Shown: positions 6,189 to 12,725 of the stretch, piece by piece
How the letters are laid out: each line of letters starts with the position of its first letter
Position numbering within the stretch: position 1 is the stretch's first letter
Source: a virus
IMG/VR virus record: IMGVR_UViG_3300002835_000705
Location: 1 to 31,634 of that record
Direction: 5' to 3' (one strand)
DNA length: 31,634 nt
The notes under the pieces: generated by a model
Seen by the model: the letters and a program-made list of their open reading frames with translations, nothing else
The model's database searches: none
Told to the model about the DNA's origin: nothing
Program-made: the position numbers and the translations under genes

Positions 6189-7157
6189 CTAGACCTTCTG
6201 TCCCCTAAAGTAAGCGTCGCCATTGATGACCTCGCACAGCTCAGGAGGTAGCATCATCCCGTCCTTGAATGTCAGCACGCAAAAGCCTGAGCACCAGTTG
6301 ACCGGGTTCATTTCGGTGTAGGTAAACTGATCCCCGTATGGCTCAGCCAGAGTTCCTGCGTCTACCCCCCAGCGACGTCCATCGTAGTCAGAGAATGGAG
6401 TTATTTTCAGTTGGTGTAGATGCCCCGTGATGATGCTCCGACCCGATTTCAAGGCATTGTTCCAAGTGCTATGCACGCCGTTATGGTATCGGTGCTTGAT
6501 TATCACGGAGTCGTTAATGTCTATACGCCAGCCGGTATGCCAGCCCGGGAAGTACGAAAACAAATCGCTAAACTCGGAGAGCTCCGGTGCGTTCTGGGCT
6601 ATGTAGTTAAAGAGTCGCACGTCGTGGTTGCCGTACGTCCAGAGTTTAGTTGCGTTCTTAGATGCGTTAGCAATCTCATGCAGCCGGTCTTGGCAGGCTT
6701 CAATCTCCTGCTTAGGTGTTGGCGGGTTAGTCTTCATTAAAGCGGCATGGCGGCTAATCCTAGCGCCATCAAAGACATCACCATTGAGCACAATAGTCTT
6801 AGGCTTAAACTCAGTTAGCAGTTTGACAAATGCTTTGTGGGCTACGGTTGATTCCTCTGGCCAATAGTGGCAGTCGCTAGCAATGAATACATGGCCATTG
6901 TCTACCCTGTGTTCTATCACCCTGCGGTTTTCTGGTATGAATGTATTGCGTTGGCTGTCTTGTGGAGCTAAGTACGCCGGTAGAGAGATGCCATACTGCA
7001 TTTGAATCTTGGCCTTGCGTTGGGCCAGAGCCCGGACAGACAAACCAACGTGCTCGGCAGCAATCTTCGTACTGCCAAACCTTTTCATCGATGATATTAT
7101 TTCTTCGTCAGATACTTTTTTTAGTGCCACGACTTTTCCCCATAAGTTTAACTTCAT
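6189..7157 (-). CDS. Calcineurin-like metallophosphoesterase with N-terminal HTH
   Basis: A protein of 322 residues. All metal-binding motifs are visible in order: ASDCHYW (Asp95-x-His97), LNGDVFDG (Gly126-Asp127), YGNHDVR (176-179), the histidine-bearing KHRYHNGVH, and TGHLH (245-248). The first 50 residues resemble a helix-turn-helix (SMKRFGSTKIAAEHVGLSVR), which suggests nucleic-acid contact. It could be a phosphodiesterase or DNA phosphatase; the substrate is unknown. ATG 7157 overlaps the upstream Ntn hydrolase by 50 bases; a GTG at 7130 preceded by GGGGA would reduce this to 23 and is a serious alternative. Confidence 0.85.
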   Translation of the reverse strand: MKLNLWGKVVALKKVSDEEIISSMKRFGSTKIAAEHVGLSVRALAQRKAKIQMQYGISLPAYLAPQDSQRNTFIPENRRVIEHRVDNGHVFIASDCHYWPEESTVAHKAFVKLLTEFKPKTIVLNGDVFDGARISRHAALMKTNPPTPKQEIEACQDRLHEIANASKNATKLWTYGNHDVRLFNYIAQNAPELSEFSDLFSYFPGWHTGWRIDINDSVIIKHRYHNGVHSTWNNALKSGRSIITGHLHQLKITPFSDYDGRRWGVDAGTLAEPYGDQFTYTEMNPVNWCSGFCVLTFKDGMMLPPELCEVINGDAYFRGQKV

Positions 7158-7551
7158 CTATGGGCTCATGAGAACTTGTGTCGTACATACAAGAAATAGC
7201 GACCGCCTCACGGGGAGATGCCCCCATGTGCATTGCCGCTATTGCAAAGTTAGCACCAGTACCTATGGCCCAAAAGTCGTTCTTAATGCGGGCAGGAATG
7301 ATGGTACTTTCGTAGATATAAATGCCATCATGTCTGAGCTCAAGAACGGTCACGTCGGTATCAGAATCTAAATCACCACCTGATTCCAATACCTGATAAA
7401 ACTTTAGAATCTTCTCCCACTCACCGCAAGCACCGTATACGCAATCCTTACCACGGCGCAACTTTTCAACTAGGTAAAAAGAATCATCGCCGCTAACCAT
7501 ACTATCTGCGGCGATTTCTCCCGTAGAAAATTTGGCAGCTATGGTTGTCAC
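7108..7551 (-). CDS. Proteasome/HslV-like Ntn hydrolase
   Basis: A 147-residue protein beginning (M)TTIAAKFSTGEIAADSMVSG with Thr2, which becomes the N-terminal nucleophile after Met removal, Asp16 and Lys30. These correspond to Thr1, Asp17 and Lys33 of HslV and proteasome beta subunits. The C-terminal part has IGTGANFAIAAMHMGASPREAV, the glycine-rich turn and helix typical of the same fold. The start is GTG at 7551, overlapping the upstream stop as GTGA. No HslU or other unfoldase gene is visible, so it may borrow a host ATPase, process a virion protein or act alone. Similar proteins occur sporadically in phages; the role is unresolved. Confidence 0.75.
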   Translation of the reverse strand: MTTIAAKFSTGEIAADSMVSGDDSFYLVEKLRRGKDCVYGACGEWEKILKFYQVLESGGDLDSDTDVTVLELRHDGIYIYESTIIPARIKNDFWAIGTGANFAIAAMHMGASPREAVAISCMYDTSSHEPIDEVKLMGKSRGTKKSI

Positions 7552-7709
7552 TTAACCACTAGGCTTAGCAATAAGATGATTATGAACCCGGCTGACCCTA
7601 TAAGTATCTGCTCTAACCGCTTGAGCCTGGCGTTGATGCCGAGGTATCGTTCGGCGCAGACAGCTTCGTGGGTATCAAGTTGTCCTTTAACCTCGACAAT
7701 CGTTGCCAT
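7548..7709 (-). CDS. Small membrane protein, 53 aa
   Basis: The frame starts ATG 7709 (MATIVEVKGQLDTHEAV), continues with a short charged helix (NARLKRLEQIL) and ends with one membrane segment (GFIIILLLSLVV) and a final Lys. Start and stop are coupled to both neighbours (TAATG at the start, GTGA at the end) and GAGG sits upstream. The size and topology recall small phage antiholins or accessory lysis proteins, but no family match can be claimed. Confidence 0.65.
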   Translation of the reverse strand: MATIVEVKGQLDTHEAVCAERYLGINARLKRLEQILIGSAGFIIILLLSLVVK

Positions 7710-8068
7710 TATGCAGCCTCAACCCAGCTTGTTGTGGCCTCGTCCCAGCCATAGCGCTTGCCATCTGTGGGCATTGGTGTTGGAGATTCCCATTGTGCTA
7801 TGGTGTCGTTTAGAACCCAAGACGCAAAAGGTTTCGGAGGCACAAACGCATCAAGACCAGCGTTGTATGTGTATCCAATTCCTGCGTAGTTCTTACGGAT
7901 GTTACCGTTGTAAGAGGTCTTAACCCAGTTGCCGCCAAATAGACGCTGGCAGAAAGCCACGCCAATTGATTCGACTTCTGTGCCATCAGGGGTTGAGGTG
8001 TCTCTGTTGTCTACAACGATCACACGCAGAACAACATTGTTTTGACCAATCTCAGCGAAATGCGCCAT
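7709..8068 (-). CDS. Conserved phage protein near tail fibres, 119 aa
   Basis: The sequence MAHFAEIGQNNVVLRVIVVDN followed by GNWVKTSYNGNIRKNYAGIG and KPFASWVLN resembles a protein known from many aquatic phages, including cyanophages, where it sits beside fibre genes. Its C-terminal half with regularly spaced Trp/Tyr (PMPTDGKRYGWDEATTSW) resembles fibre-associated modules. AGGAG precedes ATG 8068. Molecular role unknown; possibly a structural or fibre-assembly protein. Confidence 0.7.
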   Translation of the reverse strand: MAHFAEIGQNNVVLRVIVVDNRDTSTPDGTEVESIGVAFCQRLFGGNWVKTSYNGNIRKNYAGIGYTYNAGLDAFVPPKPFASWVLNDTIAQWESPTPMPTDGKRYGWDEATTSWVEAA

Positions 8069-8672
8069 CTAATTCTCCTAATTGAAGTCCAGTTAAATCC
8101 ATTTCTTCCCCGACATTACCAACAGGGAATGTGTTAAACGACAGGCTAATACGGGTCTGGTCAGATTCCACAATTGGAACCATGTGGGTCAGGCTCGATG
8201 GAAAGAGCACCAAGTCGCAAGACCCAACATCAAACCACCACGACTCTGAGTTCCAGACATTCCAATCGCTTGGCGGGAACTTAATCTGCTGATACCCGTT
8301 ACGGTAAAAGTAAATTCTGTCCTTTGCTTTGTCAGATTGCACATAGAACACGCCAGACACAAATGAGTTTGGGTGTTCGTGCTTGTGATGGTACTGACCC
8401 TGTTCGGTATAGTTTGTCCAAGACTGAGTAATCTTAAGATTGACCTTGTTCTTAGGGTTGTAAACCGTGGTGAAGTATTCCGATACCTTGGTTTCAATGA
8501 AGTCCCGCAACTGGGTCAATTCTTTGGCTTTTAGAATCGTGTTGTCGATACTGGTTGTGTTGCCCATATTAGACCGTGTCTCTTGCTTTTTAAGAAACGA
8601 CAGTTCTTTAGCGGTTAAGTCACGGTCTAACTTGTACATACCAACAGGTGTGGGAAATAGATTGTGAATCAT
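8052..8672 (-). CDS. 2OG-Fe(II) oxygenase-like protein
   Basis: A 206-residue protein starting IHNLFPTPVGMYKLD, with a metal-binding stretch HHKHEHPNSFVSGVFYV (residues 95-111), then GSCDLVLFPSSLTHMVP (distal His163) and TRISLSFNTF (Arg174, likely 2-oxoglutarate contact). This is the pattern of the phage/cyanophage 2OG-Fe(II) oxygenase family (2OG-FeII_Oxy_5). It would hydroxylate an unknown substrate, perhaps a virion protein or host metabolite. Its start shares ATGA with the upstream gene and its end overlaps the next by 17 bases. Confidence 0.82.
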   Translation of the reverse strand: MIHNLFPTPVGMYKLDRDLTAKELSFLKKQETRSNMGNTTSIDNTILKAKELTQLRDFIETKVSEYFTTVYNPKNKVNLKITQSWTNYTEQGQYHHKHEHPNSFVSGVFYVQSDKAKDRIYFYRNGYQQIKFPPSDWNVWNSESWWFDVGSCDLVLFPSSLTHMVPIVESDQTRISLSFNTFPVGNVGEEMDLTGLQLGELDGAFR

Positions 8673-8953
8673 GCGGCCTTCTGTTCTGCAATCATCTGTG
8701 CGACTTGGGCTTTGGCTTGCGCCTCTGGGCTGCCAGTTAATTCAGCAATCTGTTCTGGCAACCAGACGGTATTGATGGAGTCCTCAAAGGCTTTAATCTT
8801 CTCCATCGTATCCAAGACTTCTTCCCATTTCGGACACGGCCTTGGGTCTTCCCAATTGCTAAAGTGAGAGTTTGTAATTTCCCACTTAGCACCGGGACGA
8901 AGCAAGTGCATTGCCGTGTCGATTCCGTATAGTCTGTAAATCTTAGTTTCCAT
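8669..8953 (-). CDS. Small conserved phage protein downstream of fibre gene, 94 aa
   Basis: The protein (METKIYRLYGIDTAMHLLRPG...) has a Trp-rich middle (WEDPRPCPKWEEVLDTMEKI) and an alanine/glutamine-rich C-terminal helix. Such proteins commonly sit between fibre and 2OG-oxygenase genes in aquatic phages. It may be a fibre chaperone or assembly factor, suggested only by position. It starts nine bases after the glycine-rich fibre stop, with a weak AAGAGTGG site. Confidence 0.65.
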   Translation of the reverse strand: METKIYRLYGIDTAMHLLRPGAKWEITNSHFSNWEDPRPCPKWEEVLDTMEKIKAFEDSINTVWLPEQIAELTGSPEAQAKAQVAQMIAEQKAA

Positions 8954-8962
8954 TAGCCACTC

Positions 8963-10477
8963 TTATTGGTTTGTTTTGATGATGACAATACCTGAACCGC
9001 CTGCGCCGCCAGTGCTTTTTCCGCCGCCGCCACCACCGCCGGTATTGGCGCTTCCGGCATTTCCAGTACCACCATTATTTCCAGCACCACCACCACCAGT
9101 ACCAGCAGCACCGCCGCTATTACCACATCCACCACCGCCGCCACTACGGGTCACAGATGAACCAGAAATTGACGAAGCAGTTCCGTTTCCACCAGCACCC
9201 GCTACATCACTACTTCCATCAGTACCAACGGCACTTGCACCACCTCCACCACCACCACTATTACTTGAACCACTTCCGCCATTACTTCCTTGAGAAGGTG
9301 ATGTAGATGGTGTGTTACCAGTTGAACTTCCAGTTCCACCTGGGAAACTTCCTCCACCGCCACCACCGGAACCGCCATTGGCTCCACTATTTCCGTTAGA
9401 GCCACCACCGCCGCCACCAGCAGAAACAATACCCGGAGATGCAAAAACAGATGGTGCGGAACCACCAACAATAGAAGAAGGGCCGCCATTTCCACCGCTG
9501 CCACCACCAGCAGTACCAGCAGCACCAACAGTAATTGTGTATTCCGTTCCAGCACTTACAGATGCGGATGTTCCTGTTCTATATCCTCCCGCCCCACCGC
9601 CACCAGCACCTTGGTTTACTGCTGGATTTGTAGCGCCGCCCCCACCGCCACCAGCAACAATTAGGTAGTCAACAGTAGTCACGCCAGTAGGTGCAACCCA
9701 TGAACTAGAGGCTTTGAATGTGAATACGGATTGAGTAGGTGCTTGATATTTGAGGATGACGATGCCTGAGCCGCCTGTTCTTGCTGAGGCCCCACCGCAA
9801 GCACCATTCCCTCTATTTGTTGTGCCGTTTTGATTTGATCCATCTCCACCTACGGCATAAGTTACAGATGAGCCAGAAATTGTTGATGCCGCTCCCGGCC
9901 CTCTTGTGCTATTAGTTGCAGCCCCACCAGCACCACCACCAAAAGATAAAGCGCCGTTGTAACCCTGTCTTGGTGGGCCAGCGACACCAGTTCCACCAGT
10001 TGTACCTAAGTAACCAGCACCGCCTCCAGAACCGCCGTTTCCACCGTTTCCATTTCGCCCGCCACCTTGTCCACCGCCTGTGGTGCTAATGCCTATTGCG
10101 GAACTTGTCTGACCCTGTGTTGCTGGCCCTCCACCACCACCAACAGTAATTGTGTAATCTGCACCGGCCGTAACTGACAATCCAGTTCCAGTTAGAAAAC
10201 CACCAGCACCACCAAATCCATTGTCAAACGGGTCTGATGCCGATCCAGTACCACCACCACCAGCGACTACCAAATACTCAACCTCGCTTACACCAGTAGG
10301 GCAAGTCCATGTGGATGTAGCGGTAAAGGTTTGGATGACGGTGTAGTTAGTAACGGGCCAAGTGCCAGCCCTTTGATATTGCAATGCCTCCTGCAAAGTC
10401 CATACGCCTTTAGCAGACGATGTTGTAACAGTTGGTGGCGTGGCAGAAATTATTCCACCGGGATAGCGCAGTCCCAT
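8963..10477 (-). CDS. Glycine-rich tail fibre / receptor-binding protein, duplicated module
   Basis: A 504-residue protein. An N-terminal anchor-like segment (MGLRYPGGIISATPP, then WTLQEALQYQRAG) is followed by two tandem copies of one module, about residues 45-246 and 250-504. Each copy opens with a strand such as FTATSTWTCPTGVSEVEYL or FKASSSWVAPTGVTTVDYL, then VAGGGG, then a very glycine-rich tract, and closes with GGSGIVI-x-K. This is the Gly-rich domain of phage adhesins, where polyglycine helices pack into a receptor-binding tip. AAGGAG lies before the ATG. The reverse strand looks like a proline-rich frame, which is only its shadow. Confidence 0.82.
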   Translation of the reverse strand: MGLRYPGGIISATPPTVTTSSAKGVWTLQEALQYQRAGTWPVTNYTVIQTFTATSTWTCPTGVSEVEYLVVAGGGGTGSASDPFDNGFGGAGGFLTGTGLSVTAGADYTITVGGGGGPATQGQTSSAIGISTTGGGQGGGRNGNGGNGGSGGGAGYLGTTGGTGVAGPPRQGYNGALSFGGGAGGAATNSTRGPGAASTISGSSVTYAVGGDGSNQNGTTNRGNGACGGASARTGGSGIVILKYQAPTQSVFTFKASSSWVAPTGVTTVDYLIVAGGGGGGATNPAVNQGAGGGGAGGYRTGTSASVSAGTEYTITVGAAGTAGGGSGGNGGPSSIVGGSAPSVFASPGIVSAGGGGGGSNGNSGANGGSGGGGGGSFPGGTGSSTGNTPSTSPSQGSNGGSGSSNSGGGGGGASAVGTDGSSDVAGAGGNGTASSISGSSVTRSGGGGGCGNSGGAAGTGGGGAGNNGGTGNAGSANTGGGGGGGKSTGGAGGSGIVIIKTNQ

Positions 10478-10486
10478 ATATTCTCC

Positions 10487-10873
10487 TTAACTGCTGATTT
10501 CTTCCCAAGAGCAAGTGACCACAAGATCATTTGCCGCACTTGCAGTAGCCCCAATAGACTTATCTTCTAACAAATAAAAAGATGTAGTCTTATCAGTAAC
10601 GATCAAAGTTGCGTCCGCAGGGACAACAATCGTTGACGCAATCGCCGTTCCTGTTCCACCTAAATCGTCTTGAGAAAATATCTTGATTGTAATTTCAGCG
10701 TTTGCAGTTCCATCTACGTTAGCAACCACAATGCTATTGATCTTATAAACTTTTCCGCTGCTTGCGGCATTGTTTACAAGAGCCGTAGCAAACGGATCTG
10801 CCGTTGATGAAATTAAATTTGTCGATGTGTTACCAAGAATGGTAGCAACACCGACTATATTTGGGTTTGCCAT
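10487..10873 (-). CDS. Small beta-rich structural protein, 128 aa
   Basis: The product is dominated by beta-forming, Thr/Ala/Val-rich sequence (VYKINSIVVANVDGTANAEI and similar), with no charged helices. It lies between two fibre genes, with AAGGAG upstream of its ATG. Comparable proteins in aquatic phages are annotated as virion or fibre-associated. A small attachment or decoration protein is likely; the exact role is unknown. Confidence 0.65.
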   Translation of the reverse strand: MANPNIVGVATILGNTSTNLISSTADPFATALVNNAASSGKVYKINSIVVANVDGTANAEITIKIFSQDDLGGTGTAIASTIVVPADATLIVTDKTTSFYLLEDKSIGATASAANDLVVTCSWEEISS

Positions 10874-10882
10874 GTTTACTCC

Positions 10883-12712
10883 TTAGAATCCAAAGATCAT
10901 TGACATTGCGATTGCCTTACCTGTGGTAATGCCGCCGCCAGTTGGTGTTGCAAAAGAAAGAGTTCCTGAACCGTTGGTCTGTAATACCTGATTCGCCGTA
11001 CCATCCGTTGTTGGCAATGTAAAAGCATTTACAAAGGATGTTAGGTTGCTGTCGTATGCTTGGACATCTGTGCCAATAGTTAGGCCAAGAGATGTCTTCA
11101 GCGTTGCCCCAGACTCGACTACAAAGTTAGTGCCGTTGCCGATAATTACGCCATTGTCTGTTGGGGTCAGGCCAGCTACGTCAGCTAATTGGGCATCGTA
11201 TGCTTGAACACTAGAACCAATGTTAGATGCGGTAAGTACATTGCTACCAGAGTTCTGTAGCGTCCCAGTAAAGTTAGCAGTTGTGTCTGCGTACTTAGCA
11301 AAACTAGATGCCGTGAATGTGCTGTCTTTAATTAGCTTTCCGCTTGTTCCGTCAAACGCAGCTAGACGGTCATTGACCGCAGATGCCGGGCCAACCACAT
11401 CGCCAGCGCCAGAGCCTGATGCGCCCTTCTCTGCAAGCACATCCCAGTAGGTTGTGTTCGTTGGCAGGTTGCCGGTTGAGGCAAGCTTACAGATATAGCT
11501 TGAGCCGTTGTAGCTGACTGCGTCATCGACTACATAGGATGTGCCACCAGCATAAGCGCCTAGCCAGTTCATTCCCACCGGCCCAGTTGCGCCTGTCGCT
11601 CCGGTTGAACCCGTTGCTCCTGTGGCTCCGGTTGGGATTCCAAGAGTTAATACATAAGTACCAGAGTTGTAAGATGCTGTCGCACTAGAGCCGGGAGACA
11701 GCGTGGTAGCCGTAGCAGAAAAGTTTGTTGCTAAGTTGATTGAGGCGTTGCTGGCGTTGGTTGCTGTGGTCGCAGAACTAGCCGCCGAGGTTGCGCTATT
11801 CGATGCATTAGTCGCAGCCGTGCTTGCGGTCGAGGCAGAACTTGCCGCTGCCGTTGCGCTGTTAGACGCATTGGTCGCTGACGTACTAGCAGCAGATGCG
11901 CTATTGGATGCGTTGGTTGCGCTGGTAGATGCGTTGCTTGCCGAGGTCGATGCATTGCTGGCAGATGTGCTGGCATTGCTTGCCGAGGTCGATGCGTTAG
12001 ACGCTGACGTTGAGGCGGCAGATGCGCTAGCAGCAGCAGCTACGGCAGATGCGTTGGCGGCTGCGGCATTGACCAGCAAAGCCCACTTGGCGCTGTCTGT
12101 ATTGGTTGAAATCGGCAGGGAGCCGGTAGAAGTATGTGGCGTTAAAACCTGATAGATGTTGTCGTTGGTTGTGTCTTTAACAATGTCACGCTGGTTGTAC
12201 GCTATGCCAGCCGCCCAGTTCCCACGGTTCTCACCAATGTAGTCAACCGCCGCAGGGTTGCCGCTGGAATCAAAAGAGAGCACCTTGCCAGCCCGTACAG
12301 AGGCCCGTGGCATGGTCATGCTAATGTTGGTCGGGTCAGTCTGTGGAGCCTTCAGAGCACGGTCTACACCCTCGGCATTTTGCTGGGCAAAGATGGTCAT
12401 GCTATCCAGCTCGTCGTTCAGGGTTGTAGCGAACAAGTCGCCACCAGTCGTAAAGTCTGAGGTGCGCTGGATTGCCCGGTCGCCAACAATGGCAATCTGG
12501 GTGGCTCCTGTCGGGGTAGCCGTCAGCGTTACAAAGCCCGTACCGTTGGTATTGATAGTGACGGTATAGTCAGTCGTCAGGGTAAGAAGGGTATCGTCCC
12601 TGTATACCGAAATGTCAGTATTTGCAAGGATTTCAAAAGTAAACGAATATGGCCCCGTGCCAGAGGCGGCGAGCACTACCCGGCGGGTGACATTTGAAAT
12701 TGGGACAGACAT
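10883..12712 (-). CDS. Tail fibre protein with T7 gp17-like N-terminus
   Basis: A 609-residue fibre. Residues 1-120 (NVTRRVVLAASGTGPYSF, TATPTGATQIAIVGDR, NDELDSMTIFAQQNAEGVDRAL) match the N-terminal virion-attachment domain of T7-type tail fibres. Residues about 215-325 form an Ala/Ser/Thr/Asn shaft with seven-residue periodicity. Residues about 362-380 form a collagen-like G-x-x stretch of seven triplets. A carbohydrate-binding-like Trp/Tyr module (LGAYAGGTSYVVDDAVSY) and repeated QAYD-S/A-x-L units follow, ending in AMSMIFGF. It is expected to be a trimer that binds the host surface. AAGGAA precedes the ATG. Confidence 0.88.
   Translation of the reverse strand: MSVPISNVTRRVVLAASGTGPYSFTFEILANTDISVYRDDTLLTLTTDYTVTINTNGTGFVTLTATPTGATQIAIVGDRAIQRTSDFTTGGDLFATTLNDELDSMTIFAQQNAEGVDRALKAPQTDPTNISMTMPRASVRAGKVLSFDSSGNPAAVDYIGENRGNWAAGIAYNQRDIVKDTTNDNIYQVLTPHTSTGSLPISTNTDSAKWALLVNAAAANASAVAAAASASAASTSASNASTSASNASTSASNASTSASNASTSATNASNSASAASTSATNASNSATAAASSASTASTAATNASNSATSAASSATTATNASNASINLATNFSATATTLSPGSSATASYNSGTYVLTLGIPTGATGATGSTGATGATGPVGMNWLGAYAGGTSYVVDDAVSYNGSSYICKLASTGNLPTNTTYWDVLAEKGASGSGAGDVVGPASAVNDRLAAFDGTSGKLIKDSTFTASSFAKYADTTANFTGTLQNSGSNVLTASNIGSSVQAYDAQLADVAGLTPTDNGVIIGNGTNFVVESGATLKTSLGLTIGTDVQAYDSNLTSFVNAFTLPTTDGTANQVLQTNGSGTLSFATPTGGGITTGKAIAMSMIFGF
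11571..11629 (-). repeat. Coding repeat: collagen-like G-x-x triplets
   Basis: Seven glycines at three-residue spacing (G-A-T, G-S-T, G-P-V triplets), a short collagen-like segment of the fibre. Confidence 0.75.
11738..12070 (-). repeat. Coding repeat: Ala/Ser/Asn/Thr heptads in tail fibre shaft
   Basis: Near-identical 21-base units encode S-A-S-N-A-S-T four or more times, then diverge into related heptads. It is a coding tandem repeat, prone to slippage, inside the fibre gene. Confidence 0.75.
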
Positions 12713-12725
12713 GACTTATTCCTTC

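Noticed and set aside
8976-9668. Long proline-rich plus-strand frames opposite the glycine-rich fibre
   Set aside because: They are the reverse complement of glycine codons (GGN to NCC); no ribosome site and no independent protein features.
11703-12152. Plus-strand 149-codon Ala/Val/Leu/Asp-rich frame
   Set aside because: It is the mirror of the Ala/Ser repeat coding for the fibre shaft; repeat DNA keeps the opposite frame open.
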